Assembly (NCBI RefSeq): GCF_011764545.1
Contig: NZ_AP022870.1
Location: 6,060,001-6,124,000 of the forward strand
Source: Phytohabitans flavus
Lineage (GTDB): Bacteria; Actinomycetota; Actinomycetes; Mycobacteriales; Micromonosporaceae
Length of the DNA: 64,000 nucleotides
Reading direction: 5' to 3'
Positions 52,101 through 63,800 of the stretch are shown piece by piece. The notes under the pieces were generated by a model. The model worked only from the letters and a program-made list of their open reading frames with translations. It did not search any database and had not been told where the DNA came from. Each line of letters opens with the position of its first letter. Within the stretch, counting starts at the first letter, position 1. Position numbers and translations under genes: made by a program.

Positions 52101-54781
52101 GTGAAGACCGCCCCTTCGCCGTCAGCCAGGTCGACGGCGGCACCGAGCAGCGGGTGCTCGACCGACTCCAGACCGAGGTCCGCGGCGTCGCCGGCGCGGC
52201 CGTACCCGGACGGCCAGTAGCGAGCGTGTTCGAAGGCGTACGTGGGCAGGTCGACCCAGTGCGCGCCGGTGCCGGCGAAGACCGGGCTCCAGTCGATCGT
52301 CGTACCGGTGGTGTGCAGCCGGGCGAGCGCGGTCAGGAACGCCAACTCCTCCGGCCGGTCCTTGCGGAGCACGGGGATGGCAGTGCCGGTCATCGCGGAG
52401 AGGACCCCGTCGGGTCCGACCTCCAGGAGCGTCGCCGCGCCCAGCCGCTCTACAGCGTCGGCGAAGCGGACGGTGTCGCGCACGTGCCTGACCCAGTACT
52501 CAGGATCCGTCACATCACCAGCCGCCACCACAGGAATGACAGGCTCCGCGAACGACAGCGAGGTAACCACCGCGCGGAAGTCATCCAGCATCGGCGCCAT
52601 CAACGGCGAATGGAACGCATGCGACACCCGCAACCGCGTCGACTTCTCAAACCTCGACGCCACCGCCAACACCGCGCCCTCGTCGCCCGCGACGACGACA
52701 TTGGACGGGCCGTTCACCGCCGCAATCGAGACACCCTCGGTCAGCAGCGGCAGCACCTCGGACTCAGCGGCCCGCAACGCCACCATCGCCCCACCGGCCG
52801 GCAGCGCCTGCATCAGCGAAGCACGCGCGGAAACCAACGCACACGCATCGGGAAGCGACAGCACACCCGCCACGTGCGCCGCCGCGATCTCACCGACCGA
52901 GTGCCCGGCCAGATAGTCCGGTGAGATGCCGAACGAGGACACCAGCCGGTACAGCGCCACCTCGACCGCGAACAGCGCCGGCTGCGCCCAACCGGTCCGC
53001 TCCAGCAGGTCCGGATCCGAACCCCACATCACATCCCGCACGCCCAGATCCAGCTGCGCGAGCACCTCGTCCAGCGCCGACGCGAAGACCGGAAAACGGG
53101 AGTACAGGTCACGACCCATACCCAGCCGCTGCGAACCCTGACCGGAGAAAAGCACCGCCAGCTCGCCCGGCTCGGCGGTGCCCCGGGCCGCCTCGGTGAT
53201 TCCCTCGGCGGCGGACGCCAGTAGGACGGCCCGGTACTCGAGCGGCGACCGCCCGGCCGCGAGCGAGTATCCGACGTGGACCGCGCCCTCGCCCAGCCGT
53301 CCGGACACGCGAGCGATCTGCTCGTCCAGCGCCGCCGCGCTCGCCGCGGAGACGGGAAGCGGCGCGACGGCCGGCGCCGAGACCACCTCCGGCGGGCCGG
53401 CGGGCGACGGTGCCTGCTCCACGATCACGTGCGCGTTCGTGCCGCTGATGCCGAACGCGGAGACACCCGCCCGCCGCGGTCGCCCGGTCTCCGGCCACGC
53501 CATTGCCGACGTCAGCAGCGCGACCGAGCCCGCCGACCAGTCCACATGCGACGATGGTTCGGACACGTGCAGGGTCTTCGGCAGCACACCATGCCGCATT
53601 GCCATGACCATCTTGATGACACCGGCGACGCCGGCCGCAGCCTGGGCGTGGCCGATGTTCGACTTGACCGCGCCGAGCCACAGCGGACGTTCCCGGCCCT
53701 GCCCGTACGTCTCCAGCAGTGCCTGCGCCTCGATCGGATCGCCTAGCGTGGTGCCAGTGCCGTGCGCCTCGACAGCGTCCACCTGGTCCGGGGTCAACCG
53801 CGCGTTGCTGAGCGCGGCCCGGATGACCCGCTGCTGCGACGGGCCATTCGGGGCGGTGAGGCCGTTGGAAGCGCCGTCCTGGTTGATGGCCGAGCCGCGG
53901 ACGACCGCGAGGATGCGGTGGCCGTTGCGCTGGGCGTCGGAGAGGCGCTCCAGCACCAGCACCCCGGTGCCCTCGGACCACCCGGTGCCGTCGGCCGACT
54001 CGGAGAACGGCTTGCACCGCCCGTCCGGCGCCAGCCCACCGCCCTGCGACGTAAAGGACACGAACGCCGACGGGGTCGACATCACAGTTGCCCCGCCCGC
54101 CAGGGCGAGCGAGCACTCGCCGCCGCGCAGCGCTTGTACCGCCCAGTGCAGCGCCACGAGCGACGATGAGCATCCTGTGTCGACAGTAACCGCTGGCCCT
54201 TCCAGTCCGTACGTGTACGAGAGCCGCCCGGAGATGACGCTGGCCGCGAAGCTCGTGCTGGAGTACGCGTTGATGTCGGCGTCGGAGTTGAGCGCCACGT
54301 CCGCGTAGTCCTGCCCGGTGGTGCCCATGAAGACACCGCTCTGGCTGCCGCGCAACGACGATGCGGGAATGCCGGCCCGCTCCAGCGCCTCCCACGAGAC
54401 CTCCAGCAACAGCCGCTGCTGTGGGTCCATCGCCAGCGCCTCGCGCGGCGAGATGCCGAAGAAGCCCGGGTCGAACTCGACCGCGTCGTAGATGAAGCCG
54501 CCCTGGCCGGTCAGGCTGCTGCCGTCGCCCGTACCGGATAGCGCGTCGAGGTCCCAACCGCGGTCCTGCGGGAACCCGGAGATCTCGTCGCGCCCCTCGT
54601 CGACAAGCTGCCACAGCTCCTCCGGCGAGGTGACCCCGCCCGGAAACCGGCACGCCATGCCCACGATGGCGATGGGTTCCGCCGCCGCCGCGACCAGTTG
54701 CTGGTTCTGCTGTCGTAGGCGCTCGATCTCCTTCAGTGACGACCGCAGCGCTTCGACGTACTGGTTTGTGGAGGTGGTCAT
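25108..54781 (-). CDS. Giant modular type I polyketide synthase, six KS-AT-DH-KR-ACP modules (five frameshifts)
   Basis: Repaired length is about 9,892 residues (about 1 MDa). The N-terminus is a coiled-coil docking helix (YVEALRSSLKEIERLRQQNQ); six complete modules and a C-terminal docking segment (DDASDEEMFALLDEEL) follow. Every KS has DTACSSS or DTGCSSS, every AT has GHSV/IGE plus SHAFH (malonyl type), every DH has HxxxGxxxxP, and every KR has an LDD or VDD motif (B type). There is no ER and no TE. Frames break in four-base G/C runs at 51757-51760, 35432-35435, 34950-34953, 31656-31659 and 29640-29643. One added base at each restores conserved sequence, and the repaired length is an exact multiple of three. 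ATG 54781 has GGAG eight nt upstream; GTG 54790 has none. The architecture is that of AmphC/NysC-type polyene synthases without the ER. Confidence 0.93.
25390..30212 (-). other. PKS module F (last of the giant synthase): KS-AT-DH-KR-ACP
   Basis: KS DTACSSS (frame break just after it at 29640-29643), AT near 28675 with SHAFH (malonyl), DH from about 27690 with HRVGGALLFP, KR near 26340 with GGTGGLG, VLDD and GQANYAAGN, and ACP LGFDSLTAVEF near 25480. About 95 residues follow (helix LNGLLAVLESLEKALAG, then an acidic tail) that look like a C-terminal docking domain rather than a thioesterase, so the chain must pass to another synthase. Confidence 0.9.
30280..35042 (-). other. PKS module E: KS-AT-DH-KR-ACP
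   Basis: KS DTACSSS, AT near 33505 with SHAFH (malonyl), DH from about 32517 with HRVGGALLFP, KR near 31245 with GGTGGLG, VLDD and GQANYAAGN, and ACP LGFDSLTAVEL near 30390. Frame breaks at 34950-34953 (start of the KS) and 31656-31659 (DH-KR linker). Its KR-to-ACP DNA is very close to that of module F. A trans double bond is predicted. Confidence 0.9.
35100..39955 (-). other. PKS module D: KS-AT-DH-KR-ACP
   Basis: KS DTACSSS, AT near 38415 with SHAFH (malonyl), DH from about 37440 with HRVGGLVLFP, KR near 36085 with GGTGGLG, VLDD and GQANYAAGN, and ACP LGFDSLTSVEL near 35210. The frame breaks at 35432-35435 in the KR-ACP linker. A stretch around 38700-39000 is nearly identical in DNA to the matching part of module F. 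A trans double bond is predicted. Confidence 0.9.
40020..44892 (-). other. PKS module C: KS-AT-DH-KR-ACP
   Basis: KS DTACSSS, AT near 43360 with GHSIGE and SHAFH (malonyl), DH from about 42360 with HAIMGSVLVP, KR near 40990 with GGTGGLG, VLDD and GQANYAAGN, and ACP LGFDSLTAVEL near 40125. No frame break; a trans double bond is predicted. Confidence 0.92.
44950..49715 (-). other. PKS module B: KS-AT-DH-KR-ACP
   Basis: KS DTACSSS, AT near 48180 with SHAFH (malonyl), DH from about 47190 with HAVLGSVLVP, KR near 45920 with GGTGGLG, VLDD and GQANYAAGN, and ACP LGFDSLTSVEL near 45065. No frame break. All catalytic motifs are intact, so a trans double bond is predicted. Confidence 0.92.
49790..54680 (-). 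other. PKS module A (first of the giant synthase): KS-AT-DH-KR-ACP
   Basis: KS active site DTGCSSS, AT starting near 53150 with GHSVGE and VSHAFH (malonyl), and DH from about 52145 with HVVMGRTLVP. KR near 50800 has GGTGGLG, VVDD and a GQGNYAAGN catalytic tyrosine. The ACP has LGFDSLTAVEL near 49890. The frame break at 51757-51760 falls in the second half of the DH domain. Predicted to build and dehydrate one malonate unit, giving a trans double bond. Confidence 0.9.
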
Positions 54782-54802
54782 ATGGCTCACTCCGGTCGCG
54801 CG

Positions 54803-57800
54803 TCAGGTCGTCGTGTTGTCGATCGCCAGCTGTAGGAGGCTTTCCGCGTCCATGTCGTCGATGGAGGTACCGGTGGTGGGTGCCGGTGCCGGCACCTCGC
54901 CGTCCTCCTTGGCGAGCTGGAGCACCATGTCCAGCAGCCCGGCCTTGCGGAGCCGGCTGACCGGGATGGAGGCGAGTACCCGCCGGATCTCCGCGTCCGG
55001 GTCGTCGGCCGCCACGGTGGACACGTCCTCCGGGTAGAGACGGGCCAGCAGGTTCTGGGCGAGCGCGGTGGGCGTCGGGTAGTCGAAGGCGAGCGCTCCG
55101 GGCAGCGTCAGGCCGGTGGCCGCCTTGAGCCGGTTGCGCAGCTCCACAGCGGACACCGAGTCGAAGCCGAGGTCCCGGAAGGCGCGGCCGGCCGGAATCG
55201 GCTCGCCGGCCTCGTAGCCGAGGACCGCGCCTGCGGCCGCGCGTACCAGCTCGAGGACCTCGCGGCCCCGCTCGCTCGCCGGAATCGTGTCGAGGCGACG
55301 CTTCAGCGCCGGCTCGTCCCCGTCATTCCGCTCGCCCTCGTGGCCGGCGGCGTCGAGCCGCCGTACCTCGGCGAGGTCGGACAGGAGCGGGCTGGGCCGG
55401 CTGGCGGTGAACGTGGGCGCAAAGCGCTCCCAGTCCATATTGGTCACCGTCAGGACGGCTGTGCCGTCCTCGAGCGCACCCTGGAGCGCCGCCAGTGCGA
55501 GCGGCGGTTCCATCGGCAACACTCCTCGGCGCCGCAACTGCTCGTTCACCTCCGAACGGGCGGCGAGTCCGGCCTCACCCCAGGCACCCCAGGCAACCGA
55601 CGTCGCCGCAAGACCTTCACTCCTGCGGTACTCGGCCAGCGCGTCCAGGTAGGCGTTCGCCGCCGCGTACGCGGGCTGGCCACCACTACCCCACACCCCG
55701 GCACCGGAGGAGAACAAGACGAAATCACTTAGACCCAGATGTGCCGTGAGCTGGTGAAGGTGCCACGCCGAAGCGCCCTTGGAGCCGAACATGAGCCCTA
55801 GCTGGTCACCGCTGAGCGCGGCCACCGGGCCCTCGCCGTCGACCGCGCCCGCCGCGTGCATCACCGCGGTGAGCGGTGCATCGGATGGGATGCCGGCGAG
55901 CAGCGCGGCGACCGCGTCGCGGTCGGAGACGTCGCAGGACGCGACGGTTACCCGGGCCCCGAGACTCTCCAGCTCGGATACGAGCTGTGCGGCACCCGGC
56001 GCGGCGAGCCCGCGCCGGCTCGTCAACAGCAGGTGCGCGGCACCGGACCGGGCTGCCCAGAGCGCCACCTGTCCGCCGACGCCACCGGTACCACCGGTGA
56101 CAAGCACCGTGCCGCCGGAACGCCAGGGCCGCGCTACCGTCGCCGGCCGCGCGGAGGCACGCCGCAACCGCCGCCCGTGTACGCCGCTAGCGCGCACCGC
56201 CACCTGGTCCTCGCCGCTATCACCGCGGAGCACGCCGAGTAGCCGCGCCGCGATCCGGCTGTCTGACCGCTCAGGCAGGTCGACGAGCCCGCCCCAGCGG
56301 TCCGGGTGTTCGAGCGCGGCCACCCGGCCAAGCCCCCATACAGCGGCCTGGAGCGGTCTGGTCACCGGGTCCTGCGGTCCGGTCGACACCGCGCCTCGGG
56401 TGACGCACCAGAGCGGAGCGGTGATGCCGCTGGCGCCGAGCGCCTGGAGGAGCGCCACTGTGGCAGCGAGCCCGGCCGGCACGCCGTCGGTGCCGGCTTC
56501 GTCCGTCGCGCCGAGCAGCGCGACCACGCCCGCGAACGTCTCTCCGGTCGGGAGCTTCGCGGCCTCCGCCCGTACCGTGTCCGGCCCGAGGGCGGCCACG
56601 ACCTCCTCCACCCACGGGTCCGCCTCCGGGGGTACGACGACGAGCCACGGGCCGGTGTGGTGGCCGTTGGCCACGGGTGGATCGGGCAGCCGGGTCCACT
56701 CCACCCGATAGCGCCAGGAGTCCACGGTGGAGCGTGCCCGGCCACGGTCGCGCCACGAGGAGAGCGCCGGGGCAACCTCCCGCACCGCGTCGGCATCCAC
56801 CTCCAGCGCGGACGCGAGCGACTCCAGGTCGCCGCCGGCCACGAGCTCCCAAAACTCCGCGTCCACCGCGGTCTCGCCGGCCGCACCCGATGCCACCTCG
56901 CCGGAGATCCAGAAGCGCCGTCGCTGGAACGGGTACGTGGGCAGGTCCAGGACGCGGTATCCGGCGCCAGGGAACGCCACCCTCCAGTCCACGGGTACGC
57001 CGAGCACGTGCGCCTCGGCCAGTGAGGTGAGGAAACGCGTCCGGCCACCGTCGTCGCGGCGCAGGGAGCCGACGCCGGCCACGTCGTCCGGCAGGCCTGG
57101 CACGAGTACCGGGTGCGGGCTGGCCTCGATGAAGACGCGGTGCCCATCGGTCATCAACGCCTGGGTCGCCTCGTCCATCCGCACGGTCTGCCGCAGGTTC
57201 GTGTACCAGTACTCAGCATCGAGAGCGGACGTATCGATCTGGCCGCCGCTCACCGTGGAGTAGAAGGGAATCCGGGACGGCTGGGGGCGTACGCCGGCGA
57301 GGACCCGAAGCAGCTCGTCCCGCACCGACTCCACCTGCGGACCGTGCGAGGCGTAGTCCACGGAGACCCGCCTTGCCCGTACCTCCACCTGCTCGCAGGC
57401 GGCCGCCAATGCGTCGAGCGCCGCCGGGGTACCGGAGACGACGACCGACGCGGGACCGTTCACCGCAGCCACCGACAGGTCTCCGGCCCACGGTGTGACC
57501 AGCTCTGTGACCCGCTCGACCGGCGCGGCGACCGACATCATCCCGCCGTGTCCACAAAGGCCGACGAGGGCCCGGCTGCGCAGCGCTACCACGGCGGCCG
57601 CATCGGCCAACGACAGCGCACCGGCCACGTACGCGGCGGCGATCTCGCCCTGTGAGTGCCCGACGACCGCGGCCGGCGTGACGCCGTACGAGCGCCACAG
57701 CTCGGCCAGCGCGACCATGATGGTGAACAGCGCTGGCTGCACCACGTCGACCCGCTCCATCAGCTCCGGGTCCCCGGTGCCGGCCACGACGTCCGCCACC

Positions 57801-60800
57801 GACCAGTCCACGTAGGGCGCGAGCGCCGCCGCGCACTCGTGCACCGCCTCGCGGAACACGTCGGAACTGGCCATCAGCTCCCGGCCCATGCCCCACCACT
57901 GCGATCCCTGACCGGGGAAGACGAATACGCCGCCCCGACCGCCGCCCTCGACCACCGCACCGGTCACCAGGCCCGCCGACTCCGCGCCGGAGACGAGCGC
58001 CGACAGCCCGGCCCGGGCGTCGTCCAGGCTCTCGCCCACGATGACCGCCCGGTGCTCGAACGTCGACCTAGCCGTCGCGAGCGACCAGCCCAGGTGCGCG
58101 GGGTCCGCCCCTGCCTCCAGGTAGGACAGCAGCTGAGCCGCCTGCTCCCGCAGCGCGTCGCCGCTGCGACCGGAGACCAGCCACGGGACGGGGCCGGCAG
58201 GTCCGTCCGCCTCGATCGGCGGCCCGGACGCCGGTGCTTCCTCCAGGATCGCGTGGACGTTCGTGCCGCTGATGCCGAACGACGACACACCGGCACGGCG
58301 CGGGTGCCCGTTGACCGGCCACTCAGTCGGGTCGGTGAGCAGTTCGATCGCGCCGGCCGTCCAGTCCACGTGGGACGAGCGCTCGTCCGCGTGCAGCGTC
58401 CGCGGGAGGTGACCGTGCCGCAGCGCCATCACCATCTTGATGATGCCCGCGACGCCGGAGGCCATCTGGGTGTGGCCGATGTTCGACTTGACCGAGCCGA
58501 GCAGCAGCGGCCGGTCCCGGTCCTGGCCGTACGTCGCGAGAAGCGCCTGCGCCTCGATCGGGTCACCGAGCGCGGTGCCGGTGCCGTGCGCTTCGACAGC
58601 GTCCACATCGGACGGCGCCAGGCCGGCGTTGGCGAGCGCTTGCCGGATGACCCGCTGCTGCGAGGGCCCGTTCGGGGCGGTGAGGCCGTTGGAGGCACCG
58701 TCCTGGTTCATCGCGCTGCCGCGCAGCACCGCGAGTACCGGATGCCCGTTCCGCACCGCGTCGGAAAGCTTCTCCACCAGAACGACGCCCACACCCTCGG
58801 CCAGCGACATGCCGTCCGCGCCTTCGCCGAACGCCTTGCACCGCCCGTCCGTCGACAGCGCGCCGAGCCGGCTGAACGCCACGAACTCGGTCGGGTTGGG
58901 CATCACCGTCACACCGCCGGCGAGCGCCAGCGAGCTCTCCCCGGTACGCAGCGACTGCGCGGCCAGGTGCAGTGCGACGAGCGAGGAGGAGCAGCCGGTG
59001 TCCAGGGATACCGCCGGGCCCTCCAACCCCAGCAGGTACGACACCCGGCCGGACACCACACAGGAGGCCGAGCCGGTGACCATGTGCGTCTCGGATGCCT
59101 CCTCTGTGGACGCCCCAGCCGCGTAGTCCTGGTACGTCGCACCGATGAACGCGCCGGTCTGGCTGCCGCGCAGCGATGCTGGATCGATGCCGGCCCGCTC
59201 GACGGCCTCCCAGGCGGTCTCCAGCAGCAGTCGCTGTTGTGGGTCCATGGCGAGCGCCTCGCGCGGAGATACGCCGAAGAAGCCGGGGTCGAACCCAGCG
59301 GCGTCGTCGAGGAATCCGCCATGTAGCGAGTACGTCTTACCTTCCCGGTCGCGGTCGGCGTCGTAGAGGGCGGCGGCGTCCCAGCCGCGGTCGGTGGGCC
59401 AGCTGGTGATGGCGTCCACACCGTCGAGCACGAGCCGCCAGAGGTCCTCCGGGGAGCGGACTCCGCCCGGGTAGCGGCAGGCCATCCCGACGATCGCGAT
59501 CGGCTCGTCGTCCGCCACGTGGGCGGCGGCGACCGGTGTGGCCGCGGCACCGGCTGTGCCGAGCACCTGACCGCGCAGGAAGTCGGCCAGCGCCACCGGA
59601 TTGGGATGGTCGAAGACCATGGTGGCCGGCAGCGTCAGGCCGGTCGCGGTGGCGAGCCGGTTGCGCAGGTCGACGGCGGTGACCGAGTCGAAGCCCACCT
59701 CGCGGAACGCCCGCCGGTCCCCCAGCGCCTCGGGCGACGCGTGCCCGAGCACCTTGGCGGCCTCGCCGCGCACCAGGGCGAGCAGCATCCGCTCTTGTTC
59801 GGCCGGAAGCAGACCGCGCAGCCGCGCGGCGAACTCGCCCTCGTCCCGCTCGTCCGTCGCCCGCTCGTCGGCCTCGGACAGCGCCCGCACCTCGGGTACC
59901 TCGTCGAAGAGCGTGGTGGCGCGCCCGGAGGTGAAGACCGGGAAGTATCGGTCCCAGCGTACGTTCGTCAGCGCGATCGCGGTCTCGTCGTCGTCGAGCG
60001 TCCGCTTCAGCCCGGAGAGGGCGAGCTGTGGGTCTATGTACTCCAGGCCGCCTCGCCGGATGCCGAACGGGTCCTCCTGCCCGAACCGCTCCACGTCGTC
60101 CGGCCACTTTCCCCAGTGGACGGACGTCGCGACGAGGCCACGGGCGCGGCGGCTGTGCGCCAGCGCACCGAGGTACGCGTTGCCGGCGACGTACGCGCCG
60201 TGCTCGCCGCTGCCCCACATGCCGGCGTTCGAGGAGTAGAGCACGAAGGCGTCGAGCTCCTCACTGTCCAACAGCTCGTCCAGGTGCTGGGCGCCGCGCA
60301 CCTTGGCGGCGATGACCCGTTCGAAGTCCGCCATGCTGGTCTCCGCGAGCATGGCGAGCTCGATGACCGCTGCGGCGTGGATCGCGGTTCGGATCGTGTG
60401 GCCGTCGGCTTTCAGGCCGGCGAGCAGCGCGGCGACCGCGTCCCGATGGGCCACCTCGCAGGCGATGACGTCGACCCGGGTGCCGGTGGCGCCGAGCTCG
60501 GTGGCGAGGTCGGCCATGCCCGGGGCGTCGAGCCCTCGGCGGGTGGGCAGCACGATGTGCTCGGCGCCCTGCCCGGCCAGCCACCGCACCAGGTCCGGCC
60601 CGATCGTGCCGGTGCCGCCGGTGACGAGGATGGTGCCGCGCGGGGCCCAGGGCCGGGAGGAGTTGGGAGTGGACGGTGCGCGGACGACCCGCCGAGCAAG
60701 CGCGCCAGAGGCGCGGAGCGCGACCTGGTCCTCGCCAGCTCCGGCAAGGACCGCGGCCAGTCGCCGTCCGCCGGTGGCATCCAGGATTTCTGGTACATCG

Positions 60801-63800
60801 ACGACGCCGCCCCAGCGGTGCGGGTGCTCCAGTGCGGCACTCCAGCCCAGGCCGAGCACCTGTGCCTGCACCGGGTTGGGCACGCGGTCGGCAGGCCCAG
60901 CGGCGACCGCGCCACGGGTCAGCAGCCACAGTGGTGCGTCGATGCCGGCGTCACCGAGGGCTTGCAGGAGCGCCAGGTTGAGGGCGAGGCCGACCGCCAG
61001 GCCGGGGTACGCCTCGCACGGCTCCTCGGCTGCGGCGGCGACCGAGACGATGCCGGCAACCGGGCCGACATCGCCAAGCTGGGTCGCGAGGGCTGCGCGG
61101 TCCACGCAGGACTCGTCCAGCACCAGGTGGCGTACGTGTGCGCCAGCCGCCTCCAGCGCCGAGGCCACGTCGCCGGCGGGGAAGCCGTGGGCTGTGGCCA
61201 GCAGCCAGGTGCCGGTCAGCGTGGCTGGTCCCAGTGCCGGGATGGGGCGCCAGGCGACCCTGTAGCGCCAGGACTCCACGGTGGACTCGTCGCGGCGCTG
61301 CCTGCGCCAGGAGAGAAGCGCGGGTACGACGTCGGCGAGCGAGTCGGCCGGCAGATCGAGTCGGGCGGCGAGCCCATCGACGTCCTCGCTTTCGACCGCG
61401 CCCCAGAACTCCTTGTCCAGCGGATCGCCACTACCGCCGCCGGCGACGAGGCTCGGCACCGGCCAGTACCGGTCGCGCTGAAACGCGTACGTGGGCAGGC
61501 TCACCGGGCGGGTGGCGGGCAGCACGGCGGTCCAGTCGACGGGTACGCCACGCGCGTGGGCCTCACCAAGGGATGTGAGGAAGCGCTCCAGACCACCCTC
61601 GCCGCGGCGGAGCGAGCCGAGCACGGCCGGTTCGGCGCCGGCCGCAGCCGCGGTGCCGTCGATGGCGAGCGAGAGCACCGGGTGCGGGCTGATCTCCAGG
61701 AACGTGTCGCAGCCGTATGCCAGCAGCCGTTCCGTTGCCTGTCCGAAGAGGACCGGCTCGCGCGTGTTGGAGTACCAGTACTCGGCGTCGACCAGCTCGC
61801 CGGGGGCCAGCCGCTCGCCGGTGACGGTGGAGAAGATCGGTACGTCCGGGTCCCGTGGGCTGAGCCCGGTGAGCACGTCGAGCAGCTGCGGCCGGATCGG
61901 GTCGACGTCGGCACAGTGTGTCGACACCGAAGCGGCGACGACCCGCATGCGGATGCCCTCCGCCTCGCATTCGGCGCCCAGCTCGGCCAGTGCCTCGTGG
62001 TCACCGGCGACGGTCACGAGTGCGGGCGCGTTGATGCCGCCGATGCTGAGCCGTCCGTTCCACCGGCTGATCCGCTCCTGGGCCGCCTCGACAGGCAGCG
62101 CGAGGGAGGCGAGTGCGCCCTTGTCGACGAGCTCCGCGCCGAGCACCCGGCTCCGCCTGGCGATGACGAGCGCGGCGTCCTCAAGGGACAGCGCGCCGGC
62201 AACGTACGCGGCGGCGATCTCGCCCTGGCTGGTGCCGACGACCGCGTCCGGCCGCACGCCGTAGCTCTGCCATAGCGCGGCGAGCGAGACCATGACGGTG
62301 AAGAGCACCGGCTGGACTACGCCGACCTGGTCGATCGACGGTGCGCCGGGTGCGGCGCGCAGTACGTCGGTGACCTTCCAGTCGAGGTGCGGTGCCAGGG
62401 CACGTTCGCAGCGCGCGACGTGCTCAGCGAAGGCGGGTGCGGTGTCCAGCAGCGCCACGGCCATGCCGGCCCACTGGGAGCCCTGCCCGGGGAAGACGAA
62501 CGCCACCTTGCCAGTCGTCCGGGCCACTCCGGTCGCGACGCCTCCCGGCTGTTCCCCGTTCGCCAGGGCGCGGAGGCGTTCCCGGAGCTGGTCCGCTTCG
62601 GCGCCGAGCACGACGGCGCGGTGGTCGAACGCGGCGCGGGTGGTCGCCAGTGCGTACGCGACCTCCGCCGGCCGCATGTCGCGGTGGCTGTCCAGGTGGT
62701 CGGCGAGTGCGGCCGCCTGGCCCCTCAGCGCCACCGGGGTCTTTCCAGACAGCATGTACGGCGTGATGGCCGGCTCGAGTCCGGCGGCGAGCGGCGACTC
62801 GGGGCGGGCCGGTGCCTGCTCCAAAATCGCGTGCACGTTGGTGCCGCTGATGCCGAACGACGAGACGCCCACCCGCCGCGGCCGCCCGGTCTCGGGCCAG
62901 TCGATCCGCTCGGTGAGCGGCTGCACCGCGCCGGCTGTCCAGTCCACATGCGGGGTCGGTGTCTCCGCGTGCAGCGTCTTCGGCAGCACGCCGTGTCGCA
63001 TTGCCTCGACCATCTTGATGACGCTCGCCACGCCCGCGGCGGCCTGCGTGTGGCCGATGTTCGACTTGACCGAGCCGAGCCACAGTGGACGCTCGCGCTC
63101 CTGACCGTACGCGGCAAGCAGCGCCTGCGCCTCGATCGGGTCGCCGAGCTTGGTCCCGGTGCCGTGCGCCTCGACCGCGTCCACGTCGGACGAATCGAGG
63201 CCGGCGTTGGCGAGCGCCTGGCGGGTCACCCGCTGCTGCGCGCGGCCATTGGGAGCGGAGAGCCCGTTGGAGGCGCCGTCCTGGTTGACCGCCGAGCCGC
63301 GCAGCAGCGCGAGCACCCGGTGGCCGTTTCGCTCGGCGTCGGCGAGCCGCTCGACCAGGAGCAGGCCGACGCCCTCGGCGAAGCCGGTGCCGTCCGCGCC
63401 CTCACCGAATGCCTTGCACCGCCCGTCCGGCGACAGCGCGCCCTGCCGGCTCAGCTCCACGAACGCGTCGGAGGTCGTCATCACGGTGACGCCGCCGGCC
63501 AAGGCCAGGTCGCACTCGCCCCGCCGCAGCGACTCGGCCGCGAGGTGCAGCGCGAGAAGCGAGGAGGAGCAGGCGGTGTCGACGGTCATCGCCGGCCCTT
63601 CGAGGCCGAACGTGTACGCGAGCCGCCCGGCGATGACGCTTGCCGCGAGCCCGGTGGCCGCGTGACCGCTCTCGCTCTCCTTCGAGTTGACGAAGAGGCC
63701 TGCGTAGTCCTGGCCGTTGGTACCGACGAAGACGCCGGTCTGGCTGGCCCGAAACGCGCCCGGGTCGAAGCCGGCCGCCTCGAACGCCTCCCACGCGGTC

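Noticed and set aside
28000..53000. Regularly spaced identical motifs every ~4.9 kb as a DNA repeat array
   Set aside because: They are conserved motifs of homologous PKS modules, for example the short segment at the AT domain end repeated six times.
25108..54781. Reading the giant PKS region as five or six separate genes
   Set aside because: The breaks fall inside domains (KS, DH, linkers), there are no ribosome sites or docking segments at the breaks, and single-base repairs restore conserved sequence each time.
54781..54790. GTG 54790 as start of the giant PKS
   Set aside because: No ribosome site at useful distance, whereas ATG 54781 has GGAG eight nt upstream.
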